From positions 1 through 13,928 of the forward strand of contig JBBSUX010000069.1 in NCBI GenBank assembly GCA_038234045.1: 13,928 nucleotides of DNA, given 5' to 3'. The DNA is from JBBSUX01 sp038234045. GTDB taxonomy: Bacteria; Pseudomonadota; Gammaproteobacteria; Burkholderiales; Burkholderiaceae_C. The position numbers were made by a program, and so were the translations under genes. The notes under the pieces were generated by a model, which saw only the letters and a program-made list of their open reading frames with translations, did not search any database and had not been told where the DNA came from. Shown here one piece after another: positions 1 through 7,037 of this stretch. Position 1 is the stretch's first letter, and the number at the start of each line of letters is the position of its first letter.

Positions 1-2
1 TG

Positions 3-1436
3 AATGCTCTGAGGACCGATCTGCGCGGTGAGACGAGCGGTCTGCAATCGGCCCTTACCGGTGAACGCGAGGCGCTGGCCGGGCTGCGCAGCGAGCGCAC
101 CGATCTGCACACCGCGCGCGAGGCGTTGCATGCGCAGATCGGCACGCTGCGCGGCGAGGTGGCCGAGGTCACTACGCGGCTCGATGCTGAGCGCCGGCAA
201 TCGCAGGAAAAGCTCGCCTTGCTGCAAGCAGCTGGCGATGCGATGAAGAACGAATTCAAGACCCTTGCCACCGACATCCTCGAAGAAAAGAGCAAGCGCT
301 TTACGGAGCAGAACGCGACCAATCTGGGCCAGTTGCTCGATCCGCTGCGCACCCGATTGCAGGATTTTCAGGGCAAGGTCGAGCTGTTCTATGACAACGA
401 AGGCAAGCAACGCTCGGCCTTGCAGCAGCAGGTGACGCAACTGATGGATTTGAACCGCGTGCTGAGCGACGAGGCGCGCAATCTGACGCAGGCATTGAAG
501 GGCTCGAACAAGGCGCAGGGCAATTGGGGCGAGCTGATCCTGGAGCGGGTGCTGGAGGCATCAGGCCTGCGCCGCGGGTTCGAGTACCACGTGCAGCAAA
601 GCCATGCTGACGCTGACGGTCGTCGCCAGATCCCTGACGTGATCGTGCATCTGCCGGAAGACCGCAAGCTGGTGATCGATGCCAAGGTCTCGCTGCTGGC
701 GTATGAGCAATGCGTGCGAGCCGAAACCGAAGAGGCGCGCGCTGCGGCGCAGGCGCGGCATCTGCAATCGGTGCGGCAGCACATCAAGGGGCTTTCGGCC
801 AAGAACTACCAGGAGCTGTATTCGCTCAAGTCGCTCGACTTTGTGCTGATGTTCGTTCCGGTGGAGCCGGCTTTCATGCTGGCGATCCAGGCCGACGATC
901 AGCTCTTCATGGATGCCTGGCAGCGCAACGTGTTGCTGGTGAGCCCGTCGACTCTGTTGTTTGTGGTGCGCACAGTGGAATACCTGTGGCGGCAGGAAGC
1001 GCAGAGCCAGAACGCGCAGGCGATTGCCGACCGTGGCCGCGAGCTTTACAACAAGCTGGCTGCGTTTGTCGATGATCTGGAAGATGTCGGCAAGGCGATC
1101 GAGAGGGCGCAAAAGGCGTATGGGCTGGCCTACGGCAAGCTGGCTGGTGGCAAGGGCAATGCGATCCGGCAGGCCGAAATGCTTCGCAAGCTGGGCGTGA
1201 AGCCGACCAAGAATTTTTCTGCCGGAGCGCTGGAAGGCAATGCGGCGGAAGAACAGGGCGATGGTGACGGCGACGGCGACGGTAGGGTCAGGTCGACGGG
1301 CACAGCGCTGCCGATCTTGAAAGCATCACCATCACCATCGTCTGCGGGTTCGACGGACGCGCTGCCAGGATTCGATCGTGATGTGGACACGGATGCAGAT
1401 CCGGACAATAGCGACCGGGATGCGCCGGCGAGCTGA
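3..1436 (+). CDS. rmuC: RmuC DNA recombination protein, 5' end cut by window edge
   Basis: RmuC limits DNA rearrangements such as inversions between short repeats; the family is predicted to contain a PD-(D/E)XK nuclease-like fold. The frame is open from base 3 with no stop, so the true start lies upstream, and 477 residues are visible. The first ~100 are Ala/Glu/Arg-rich and coiled-coil-like, as in the family. The family N-terminal membrane anchor is not in view. The RmuC core follows: a GNWGELILERVLEASGL block, then the nuclease-like pair PDVIV (D212 of the visible part) and VIDAKVSL (D226, K228), then SLDFVLMFVPVEPAF. The last ~70 residues are an acidic Gly/Asp/Ser tail including GDGDGDGDG, outside the conserved domain. 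A TTG at 126 opens the same frame but lies inside the coiled coil and is not a credible start. Family assignment is secure; nuclease activity is not established. Confidence 0.93.
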   Translation, partial: NALRTDLRGETSGLQSALTGEREALAGLRSERTDLHTAREALHAQIGTLRGEVAEVTTRLDAERRQSQEKLALLQAAGDAMKNEFKTLATDILEEKSKRFTEQNATNLGQLLDPLRTRLQDFQGKVELFYDNEGKQRSALQQQVTQLMDLNRVLSDEARNLTQALKGSNKAQGNWGELILERVLEASGLRRGFEYHVQQSHADADGRRQIPDVIVHLPEDRKLVIDAKVSLLAYEQCVRAETEEARAAAQARHLQSVRQHIKGLSAKNYQELYSLKSLDFVLMFVPVEPAFMLAIQADDQLFMDAWQRNVLLVSPSTLLFVVRTVEYLWRQEAQSQNAQAIADRGRELYNKLAAFVDDLEDVGKAIERAQKAYGLAYGKLAGGKGNAIRQAEMLRKLGVKPTKNFSAGALEGNAAEEQGDGDGDGDGRVRSTGTALPILKASPSPSSAGSTDALPGFDRDVDTDADPDNSDRDAPAS

Positions 1437-1463
1437 GCGTATGTTCTGGATCGGTTCCACCAC

Positions 1464-1549
1464 GTGAGTCAAAATCACTATCGATAGAAGAGCTGGTAGC
1501 GCAATTGGAATATGCGCTAGATCCATATTTCATTGATAAAAATACTATG
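1464..1549 (+). promoter_or_regulatory. AT-rich leader with small palindromes before the MFS gene
   Basis: Within the 110-bp gap after rmuC, GTGA (1464-1467) and TCAC (1475-1478) form a short inverted repeat. It is followed by the palindrome TATCGATA (1479-1486) and an AT-rich stretch (about 1509-1549) that stands out from its GC-rich surroundings. This looks like a promoter or operator region for the MFS gene, but I cannot place a convincing -35/-10 pair. Confidence 0.2.
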
Positions 1550-2758
1550 CGCGGATCGCTGCCCCGACTGATCCTCACGCAGGTCTGTGTGCATGCCACC
1601 ATGACCGGTACGCGACTTGCAGCACCGCTGCTGGCGCTGCAGCTGGGCTACAGCGCCGAGGCGGTCGGTGTGCTGATTGCACTCTTCGCACTGACGCAGG
1701 TTTTTCTGGCGCTGCCGGCGGGCCGCTTTGCCGACCGGCATGGGTTGCGACTGCCCATCGGCATCGCGGTGGTTTGCGCGGTCGCCGGAACTTCGCTGGC
1801 TGCTGGCCTGCCGATCTTCGGCGCCTTGTGCGTGGCGGCGCTGCTGACGGGCGCTGCATCGGGCATTACCGTCATCACGCTGCAGCGACATGTGGGGCGC
1901 GTGGCGAAGGGCCGCGCGGGGTTGCGTCGCGGCTTCAGCTGGCTTTCCATCGCGCCGGCAGCGGCCAACTTCGTCGGGCCATTTTCAGCCGGCTTATTGA
2001 TCGACCATGCCGGCCGAGTCGCGGGGGACATGGCTGGATACCGCTGGGCGTTTGGCGCGCTGGTGTTGTTGCCGCTGGTTGCGTGGTTGCTGATCCAGCG
2101 CGAGCCGGAAGTGCCCGTCAATCCAACTGCATCTGTGGTAGGCGGGGCAAAAGCCGGACTTCCGCTCATTGCGGGCATCAAGCCGCGCGCCTGGCATCTG
2201 CTGCGTGATCCGATGTTGCGTCGCCTGCTGTTCGTGAACTGGCTGCAATCTTCGAGCTGGGATCTGCACACCTTCATGCTGCCGCTGCTGGGGCACGACC
2301 GCGGCCTTTCGGCCTCTACCATCGGCGCCATCCTGGGCGCTTTCGCGATCGCGGCTGCCGCTGTGCGGGTGGTGCTGCCGGTAATCGCTGCACGAGTGGA
2401 TGAGCGCGACGTGATCACCATATCCACCATCACCACAGCGCTGGTGTTCGCGGTGTACCCATTTACGTCTGGCGCGCTGTCGATGGGCGCGTGCTCGGTG
2501 ATCCTCGGCTTTGCACTCGGCGCCGTGCAGCCGATGGTGATGACCATGCTGCATCACATGACGCCGCCAGATAGGCATGGCGAAGCGCTGGGGCTGCGCG
2601 CGATGATGCTCAATGCATCGAGTGTTGCCATGCCGCTTTTGGTGGGCACCACCGGCACGCTGCTGGGCGTGGCGGCGCCATTCTGGATCGTGGCGGCAGT
2701 GGTGGCGTGGGGAACGCGCTCAGTGCGTCGGCTCGACTCCGACGTCGACTCACCCTAG
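1547..2758 (+). CDS. MFS transporter
   Basis: This is an inner-membrane secondary transporter of the major facilitator superfamily, 403 residues, with alternating hydrophobic segments consistent with about 12 membrane helices. After the first two helices it has a clear MFS motif A, GRFADRHGLRLPIG, in the cytoplasmic loop between helices 2 and 3. The second half begins after a polar central loop (around the PEVPVN segment, about residue 187). I chose ATG 1547 because the first helix follows closely. An in-frame TTG at 1505 would add a polar, non-family-like 14 residues, and neither start has a good Shine-Dalgarno. It follows rmuC by 110 bp on the same strand. The substrate cannot be read from sequence; drug or metabolite efflux is a generic guess. 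Confidence 0.85.
   Translation: MRGSLPRLILTQVCVHATMTGTRLAAPLLALQLGYSAEAVGVLIALFALTQVFLALPAGRFADRHGLRLPIGIAVVCAVAGTSLAAGLPIFGALCVAALLTGAASGITVITLQRHVGRVAKGRAGLRRGFSWLSIAPAAANFVGPFSAGLLIDHAGRVAGDMAGYRWAFGALVLLPLVAWLLIQREPEVPVNPTASVVGGAKAGLPLIAGIKPRAWHLLRDPMLRRLLFVNWLQSSSWDLHTFMLPLLGHDRGLSASTIGAILGAFAIAAAAVRVVLPVIAARVDERDVITISTITTALVFAVYPFTSGALSMGACSVILGFALGAVQPMVMTMLHHMTPPDRHGEALGLRAMMLNASSVAMPLLVGTTGTLLGVAAPFWIVAAVVAWGTRSVRRLDSDVDSP
2726..2744 (+). other. Potential hairpin at the 3' end of the MFS gene
   Basis: CGTCGG (2726-2731) and CCGACG (2739-2744) are perfect 6-bp arms around a 7-base loop, inside the last codons before the TAG at 2756-2758. No U-run follows directly; the nearest T-run is at 2784-2789. 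It does not qualify as a textbook intrinsic terminator, though it could stall or protect the 3' end. Confidence 0.25.
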
Positions 2759-2793
2759 GCGGATTGTTTCGTCCTGCTCCTACGTTTTTTCGA

Positions 2794-2809
2794 GCGGATG
2801 ACAGTCCGC
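2794..2809 (+). other. Small hairpin in the GH15 upstream region
   Basis: GCGGA (2794-2798) and TCCGC (2805-2809) pair around a 6-base loop, just after a six-T run (2784-2789). A second T-run lies at about 2843-2849, and another short hairpin, GCGC-CTA-GCGC, at 2872-2882. The 144-bp gap 2759-2902 therefore holds several small dyads but no recognisable promoter. Confidence 0.25.
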
Positions 2810-2902
2810 AGCGGAGCGCGGGAGGAAGAAGCTTCAGGCATTCTTTTTTTCCTGCGCGCCTGGCCTGCTTTGCGCCTAGCGCCGGCCGCAGCGTTCGCAC
2901 TT

Positions 2903-4726
2903 ATGACCACATCTATCGAAAATCTCGCCATGATCGGCGATGGAGAAACCAGCGCTCTCGTTTCGCATCATGGCTCTATCGAATGGCTGTGTTTGCCGCG
3001 TTTTGATTCAGCTGCCTGCTTCGCGTCGCTGCTTGGCTCGCCCGAGAACGGGCACTGGACGATCGCCCCAACGGAAGCTATCCAGGAATCGCGACAGCGC
3101 TACGAGCCCGACACTTTGGTACTCGAGACGGAATTCGTCACCGAAACCGGCACCGTTCGTTTGACTGATTTCATGCCCATACGCGTCGGTAATCCGATGG
3201 TGATCCGCACGGTAACCGGCGTCAAAGGCAAGGTGACGATGAGCTCGGAAACAAATCTGCGCTTCGATTACGGAAATATGGTGCCGCTGGTAGAGCGCGA
3301 TGGCGAACTTGTGGTATGCAAGGCTGGTGCCGACGAGGCCTGGCTGCATGGCTTTCAGGATGGAGCGATCGAGCACGGTGCAGTGCGATGCCAGTTCGAA
3401 CTTTCGGCAGGCGAGAAGCGCGCCTTCATGCTGGTGCATGCGCCGTTCAATCTGTTGGATGAGTCGGCTCGCGCGGCGCCGGATGATTCTGCACTACTGG
3501 AGAAGACTCGCAGCTACTGGCGCGACTGGATCGGCAAGCAATCGCACAAGGGGGCGTATGAAGCGCAGTGCAAGCGGTCGCTGCTCACGCTCAAGGCCCT
3601 GGTGTCGCGCAGCACGGGCGGTCTGGTCGCTGCACCTACCACTTCCTTGCCGGAAAAGCCGGGCGGATCGCTTAACTGGGATTACCGCTATTGCTGGTTG
3701 CGCGATGCGAGCTTTGCGGTCGACGCGCTGATCGGCTCGGGGTATCACGAAGAAGCGGGAGCATGGCGCGACTGGCTGTTGCGAGCGGTTGGTGGAGCGC
3801 CGGACAAGATGGAGATCGTCTACCGGCTCGACGGCGCGCGCAGGCTCGAAGAATCGCCTCTGCCGTGGCTCTCGGGTTATCGCTTTGCACGGCCGGTGCG
3901 CATCGGCAATGCGGCCGCCGGCCAGTTCCAGCTTGATGTGTACGGCGAGCTGATCAACACGCTGCACCGCTGCGAAGAAGCCGGCATGCCGCGTTCCGCG
4001 CAGATGAAGGAGCTGGAGCGCGCGGTGGCAGCGCATGTGGAGAAAGTCTGGATGCAGCCCGATCAGGGTTTGTGGGAGAGCCGGGGAGAAGCTCGCCATT
4101 ACACGTATTCGAAAGTGATGGCCTGGGTCGTGATTGACCGGTTTTTGCGAGGTTCGGGCGGCGCAGACCTTTCGGACGACGACGCTGCCAAATACGAAGG
4201 CCTGCGCGACCGTATGCACGACACCATCTGCGCAGAAGGCTTCGATGCCGGGCTCAACACCTTCACTGCGTATTTCGGCAGCCAGCAGGTAGACGCGTCG
4301 TTGTTACTGCTACCCAAGCTCGGTTTTCTCGCAGCGGATGAACCCAGAATGGCAGCAACCATCACTGCCATCGAGGAACACCTGCGGCAGGATGGGCTGG
4401 TGTTCCGGCACCATCCATCGAGTGAGGTTTCGGAAGGGGCGTTTCTGGCATGCACATTCTGGTTGGCGGAATGCCAGTTGGCGCAGGGCAGGGTTGACGA
4501 CGCCCGGGCAAGCATCGAGCGCGTGCTGGGGCTTGCCGGGCCTTCTGATTTGCTGTCGGAAGAATACGACCTTGTGGGCAAAAAGCTCGCCGGGAATTTT
4601 CCGCAGGCGCTGACCCATACGGCGCTTGTGAACGCCGTGCTGGCGTTGCGCAAGCACGAAGCGAAACAGGCTGGGCGAGGACAGCGCCCCAGTGGCCAGA
4701 GCAAGGGTCAGGGTCAGAGCCGGTAG
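2903..4726 (+). CDS. Glycoside hydrolase family 15 protein (glucoamylase/trehalase type)
   Basis: This is an inverting exo-acting alpha-glucosidase of the GH15 clan, 607 residues, a usual length for bacterial cytoplasmic members. The N-terminal ~230 residues form the beta-sandwich region typical of bacterial GH15 proteins, beginning with IENLAMIGDGETSALVS and SIEWLCLPRFDS. The (alpha/alpha)6 catalytic barrel follows, with NWDYRYCWLRDASF at N258-F271, the predicted general acid E392 in GLWESRG, and the predicted general base in SEEYD (E553/E554). These motifs match GH15 well, so the enzyme should be active. Sequence alone does not separate glucoamylase from alpha,alpha-trehalase. No signal peptide is seen with ATG 2903, which suggests a cytoplasmic enzyme. 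The frame also opens at ATG 2798, adding 35 Arg/Ala-rich residues that do not look like the family; neither ATG has a strong Shine-Dalgarno. The tail is Gly/Gln-rich (KGQGQS) and overlaps the end of the opposing LOG gene. Confidence 0.9.
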   Translation: MTTSIENLAMIGDGETSALVSHHGSIEWLCLPRFDSAACFASLLGSPENGHWTIAPTEAIQESRQRYEPDTLVLETEFVTETGTVRLTDFMPIRVGNPMVIRTVTGVKGKVTMSSETNLRFDYGNMVPLVERDGELVVCKAGADEAWLHGFQDGAIEHGAVRCQFELSAGEKRAFMLVHAPFNLLDESARAAPDDSALLEKTRSYWRDWIGKQSHKGAYEAQCKRSLLTLKALVSRSTGGLVAAPTTSLPEKPGGSLNWDYRYCWLRDASFAVDALIGSGYHEEAGAWRDWLLRAVGGAPDKMEIVYRLDGARRLEESPLPWLSGYRFARPVRIGNAAAGQFQLDVYGELINTLHRCEEAGMPRSAQMKELERAVAAHVEKVWMQPDQGLWESRGEARHYTYSKVMAWVVIDRFLRGSGGADLSDDDAAKYEGLRDRMHDTICAEGFDAGLNTFTAYFGSQQVDASLLLLPKLGFLAADEPRMAATITAIEEHLRQDGLVFRHHPSSEVSEGAFLACTFWLAECQLAQGRVDDARASIERVLGLAGPSDLLSEEYDLVGKKLAGNFPQALTHTALVNAVLALRKHEAKQAGRGQRPSGQSKGQGQSR

Positions 4727-5577
4727 AACTCCTGGATGTGATCCCACGCCTCCTGCGGATCATCCGTCAGGTGAAATAGCTCGACATCCTTCGCTGCGAC
4801 GGTGCCTTCTTCGATCAGCCAGTCGAAGTCGATGGCGCGGCGCCAGAACTCGGTGCAGAAGAGCACGATAGGCACGCGCTTGGCTTTGCCGGTTTGGACC
4901 AGCGTGAGCAGCTCGAACAGTTCGTCCATCGTGCCGAAGCCCCCGGGAAACACCACCAGCGCCTTTGCACGCATCATGAAGTGCATCTTGCGCATGGCGA
5001 AGTAGTGAAACTTGAACGAAAGGCCGGGCGTGATGAAGCGGTTGCCGCTTTGCTCATGCGGCAGGGTGACGTTCAGGCCTACCGTCATCGCGCCGGCTTC
5101 GCTCGCGCCGCGATTGGCTGCTTCCATGATGCCGGGGCCACCGCCGGTGCAGATGTAGAGGCGCTCGGCCGGCGGGCGGCTCATGCAGTCGGTGGCTACC
5201 AGCCGACCGAAGAGACGCGCCTGTGCGTAGTAGACCGAGTTCTTCAGTTTGAGCCGCGCTGCGGCGATTGCCGCCTCGTCCTCGGCAGCGACTGCGGCGT
5301 CAAGCAACGCCCGCGCTTCATCCTCCGGCAAAAAGCGCGCGCTGCCGTAGACGACGATGGTGTTGTCGATGCCGCGCGCCTGCTGTTCCGAGTCGGGCTT
5401 GGCGAGTTCGAGTTGCAGACGAATGCCCCGCGTTTCTCGCCGCAGCAGAAATTCGGGATCGGCGAAGGCGAGTCGATAAGCATCGGGCTGCAAAGTATTG
5501 CCTGCGTCCGAATAGGCTTCGAGATCGGCCCAGGCATCGGCGATGCGCTGGTCATTGAGTCGGTGAGTTGAGTCCAT
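4714..5577 (-). CDS. LOG/TIGR00730-family protein (lysine decarboxylase-like Rossmann fold)
   Basis: The LOG family comprises nucleotide 5'-monophosphate phosphoribohydrolases (cytokinin-activating LOG proteins and bacterial relatives, once misnamed lysine decarboxylases). The protein has 287 residues, with a ~70-residue N-terminal extension seen in the longer bacterial branch. The Rossmann core opens with NTIVVYGSARF. The two diagnostic motifs are TGGGPGIMEAAN (144-155) and PGGFGTMDE (211-219), with E219 the conserved catalytic-type glutamate and R203 in MMRAKALV just before it. ATG 5577 is the only ATG before the conserved region. An in-frame TTG at 5643 would add 22 polar residues, and no good Shine-Dalgarno is visible. 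It is convergent with GH15 (13-bp overlap) and divergent from the second MFS gene. The family is clear, but the exact nucleotide substrate is unknown. Confidence 0.9.
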   Translation of the reverse strand: MDSTHRLNDQRIADAWADLEAYSDAGNTLQPDAYRLAFADPEFLLRRETRGIRLQLELAKPDSEQQARGIDNTIVVYGSARFLPEDEARALLDAAVAAEDEAAIAAARLKLKNSVYYAQARLFGRLVATDCMSRPPAERLYICTGGGPGIMEAANRGASEAGAMTVGLNVTLPHEQSGNRFITPGLSFKFHYFAMRKMHFMMRAKALVVFPGGFGTMDELFELLTLVQTGKAKRVPIVLFCTEFWRRAIDFDWLIEEGTVAAKDVELFHLTDDPQEAWDHIQEFYRL

Positions 5578-5636
5578 CGGTCGATTGTGGGGGATGCTGC
5601 GTTGCTGGTGTGTGCTCTGCAATGATCCCGAGCGGT

Positions 5637-5654
5637 GTGCCAACGCTGTGGCAC
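5637..5654. promoter_or_regulatory. Perfect 6-6-6 dyad in the divergent LOG/MFS intergenic region
   Basis: GTGCCA (5637-5642) and TGGCAC (5649-5654) are exact inverted repeats separated by ACGCTG. The dyad sits in the 117-bp gap between the LOG start and the MFS ATG 5695, where a divergent operator would be expected. It could bind a dimeric regulator or form an RNA hairpin in the MFS leader. No regulator gene is present in the window. Confidence 0.35.
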
Positions 5655-5694
5655 CCAGGCGCTTTTGTGCGCGCTGACTTATCCTCGGCAGCCC

Positions 5695-6963
5695 ATGACG
5701 ATTGCCGCCGCCGCTCCTTCCAACAGCTTTCGCGATCTACTCGATCAGCGCTCTTATCTGAGGTTCTGGGGCTCCCGCCTGTTCGCTACATCGGGCATGC
5801 AGATGCTCATGGTGGCGGTGGGGTGGCAAATGTATGGGCTTACCGGAAGCGCCTGGGATCTGGGGCTGGTGGGCCTGTACCAGTTCGCGCCCGCACTGCT
5901 TTTGGCGCTTATTGCCGGCCACGCAGCCGACCGTTTTAGTCGGGCGCATATCGTGGCTGCCTGCATCGCGCTGCAGGCAGCGGTTGCCATGACGCTGGTG
6001 CTGGGCACTTACGGCGGCTGGGTCAGTCGCGGGCTCTTGCTTGGAATCTCGGTGGCGCTGGGCGTAGCTCGGGCTTTTCAGATGCCGGCGCAGCAGGCGT
6101 TGACGCCGATGCTGGTGCCGCCTCTCATGTTGCCCCGTGCGATGGCCTTCAGCTCCGCCGGCTCGCAAGCCGCAATCATCGGCGGCCCGGCGCTGGGAGG
6201 ACTCATCTTTGTGGCGGGCGCGGGCGCGGTGTACCTGACCTGCTTTTTCCTGTTTCTGGCGGGCAGCGTGCTGATGGCGCGGCTGCGCTACGCGCGGGTG
6301 CGCTCGGCGGTAGCGCCGATATCGGCGGAGAGTTTGCTGGCAGGCGTGCGCTTTATCTGGCGTGAAAAGCCGATCCTGGGTGCGATATCGCTTGACCTGT
6401 TTGCCGTGCTGCTGGGCGGCGCGGTGGCCTTGCTGCCGATCTATGCGCGCGACATCCTGCACACCGGTCCGTGGGGATTGGGACTGTTGCGTGCGGCTCC
6501 CGCCGTCGGCGCGCTGACCATGTCTGTCGTGCTAACCCGTTGGCCTATGGAGCGCAAAGTGGGCGCCCGCATGCTCTGGGCGGTGGCGTTGTTCGGAGCG
6601 GCAACGCTGGTGTTTGGACTCTCGCGCAATCTGCTGCTGTCGATGGTTGCACTGGCCATCACTGGAGCTGCCGACATGGTGAGCGTGGTGGTGCGCCAGA
6701 CCCTCGTGCAGCTTGAAACCCCGGACGTGATGCGCGGCCGCGTCAGCGCCGTCAACTCGGTCTTCATCGGCGCCAGCAACCAGCTGGGTGAATTTGAATC
6801 CGGCGCCACTGCAGCACTGCTCGGACCTGTCGGCTCGGTCGTCGTGGGCGGTATCGGCACCATCGTCGTGGCGCTGCTGTGGTTCCGTCTGTTTCCCGCG
6901 CTGGCGCGGCGAGACGGTATGGTGGGCGAGCGACCGGTAGCGACGCCGCAGAAGGTTTTGTAG
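5695..6963 (+). CDS. MFS transporter, EntS/MFS_3 type
   Basis: This inner-membrane MFS protein has 422 residues. Its sequence resembles the MFS_3 branch, which includes the enterobactin exporter EntS and many uncharacterised exporters. Evidence includes motif A (GHAADRFSRAHIV), the stretch ARAFQMPAQQALTPMLVPP, and IIGGPALGGLIF in the first half. The second half has the QTLVQLETPDVMRGRVSAVN block, also typical of this branch. About 12 helices are expected. ATG 5695 places a ~25-residue cytoplasmic lead before helix 1. The frame is open back to GTG 5635, but that would add a Cys-containing extension read through the dyad. No strong Shine-Dalgarno is seen. It ends 73 bp before the ATPase gene and might be co-transcribed with the peptide-uptake operon, though nothing in sequence proves this. 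It is not a close duplicate of the MFS protein at 1547-2758. Substrate unknown. Confidence 0.87.
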   Translation: MTIAAAAPSNSFRDLLDQRSYLRFWGSRLFATSGMQMLMVAVGWQMYGLTGSAWDLGLVGLYQFAPALLLALIAGHAADRFSRAHIVAACIALQAAVAMTLVLGTYGGWVSRGLLLGISVALGVARAFQMPAQQALTPMLVPPLMLPRAMAFSSAGSQAAIIGGPALGGLIFVAGAGAVYLTCFFLFLAGSVLMARLRYARVRSAVAPISAESLLAGVRFIWREKPILGAISLDLFAVLLGGAVALLPIYARDILHTGPWGLGLLRAAPAVGALTMSVVLTRWPMERKVGARMLWAVALFGAATLVFGLSRNLLLSMVALAITGAADMVSVVVRQTLVQLETPDVMRGRVSAVNSVFIGASNQLGEFESGATAALLGPVGSVVVGGIGTIVVALLWFRLFPALARRDGMVGERPVATPQKVL

Positions 6964-6999
6964 CGCGCAGCCCTCAGCCGGTTCATTGCGGTGAATTTT

Positions 7000-7005
7000 G
7001 GAGGT
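7000..7005 (+). promoter_or_regulatory. Consensus Shine-Dalgarno GGAGGT preceding a mini-ORF
   Basis: GGAGGT lies 5 bases before ATG 7011, ideal spacing for that codon. It is 31 bases before the ATPase ATG at 7037, too far for normal direct initiation there. The bases just before 7037 contain no Shine-Dalgarno of their own. Confidence 0.55.
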
Positions 7006-7010
7006 GGTTC

Positions 7011-7037
7011 ATGGAACTTTCCCTACAATTCACTTGA
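7011..7037 (+). CDS. Candidate eight-codon leader ORF coupled to the ATPase gene
   Basis: ATG 7011 opens an eight-residue peptide, MELSLQFT, ending at TGA 7035-7037. The stop shares its A with the ATG (7037-7039) of the ATPase gene. Together with the strong upstream GGAGGT, this is the arrangement expected for translational coupling by re-initiation. The peptide has no recognisable regulatory codon run. It may be a chance ORF if the ATPase really starts at an upstream in-frame TTG (6998) or GTG (7004), but those overlap or precede the Shine-Dalgarno. Confidence 0.3.
   Translation: MELSLQFT

Noticed and set aside
1325..1339. CATCAC repeats as a His-tag-like or vector-derived sequence
   Set aside because: In the RmuC frame they encode Ser-Pro units within a natural low-complexity tail, and no vector sequence adjoins them.
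1648..2547. 299-residue open frame on the minus strand opposite the first MFS gene
   Set aside because: It lacks domain-like features and is Arg/Ser/Pro-rich, as expected for the complement of GC-rich coding DNA. The plus-strand MFS protein has clear membrane segments and motif A.
3494..4219. 241-residue minus-strand open frame inside the GH15 gene
   Set aside because: It is a shadow of the GH15 coding frame, which carries the conserved catalytic motifs in this same stretch.
1547..6963. The two MFS genes as a duplicated pair
   Set aside because: Their sequences and motifs differ beyond generic MFS features and they fall in different branches.
6998..7036. Upstream TTG/GTG starts for the ATPase
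   Set aside because: They overlap or precede the only good Shine-Dalgarno and would add 11-13 residues not typical of the family; ATG 7037 is simpler.
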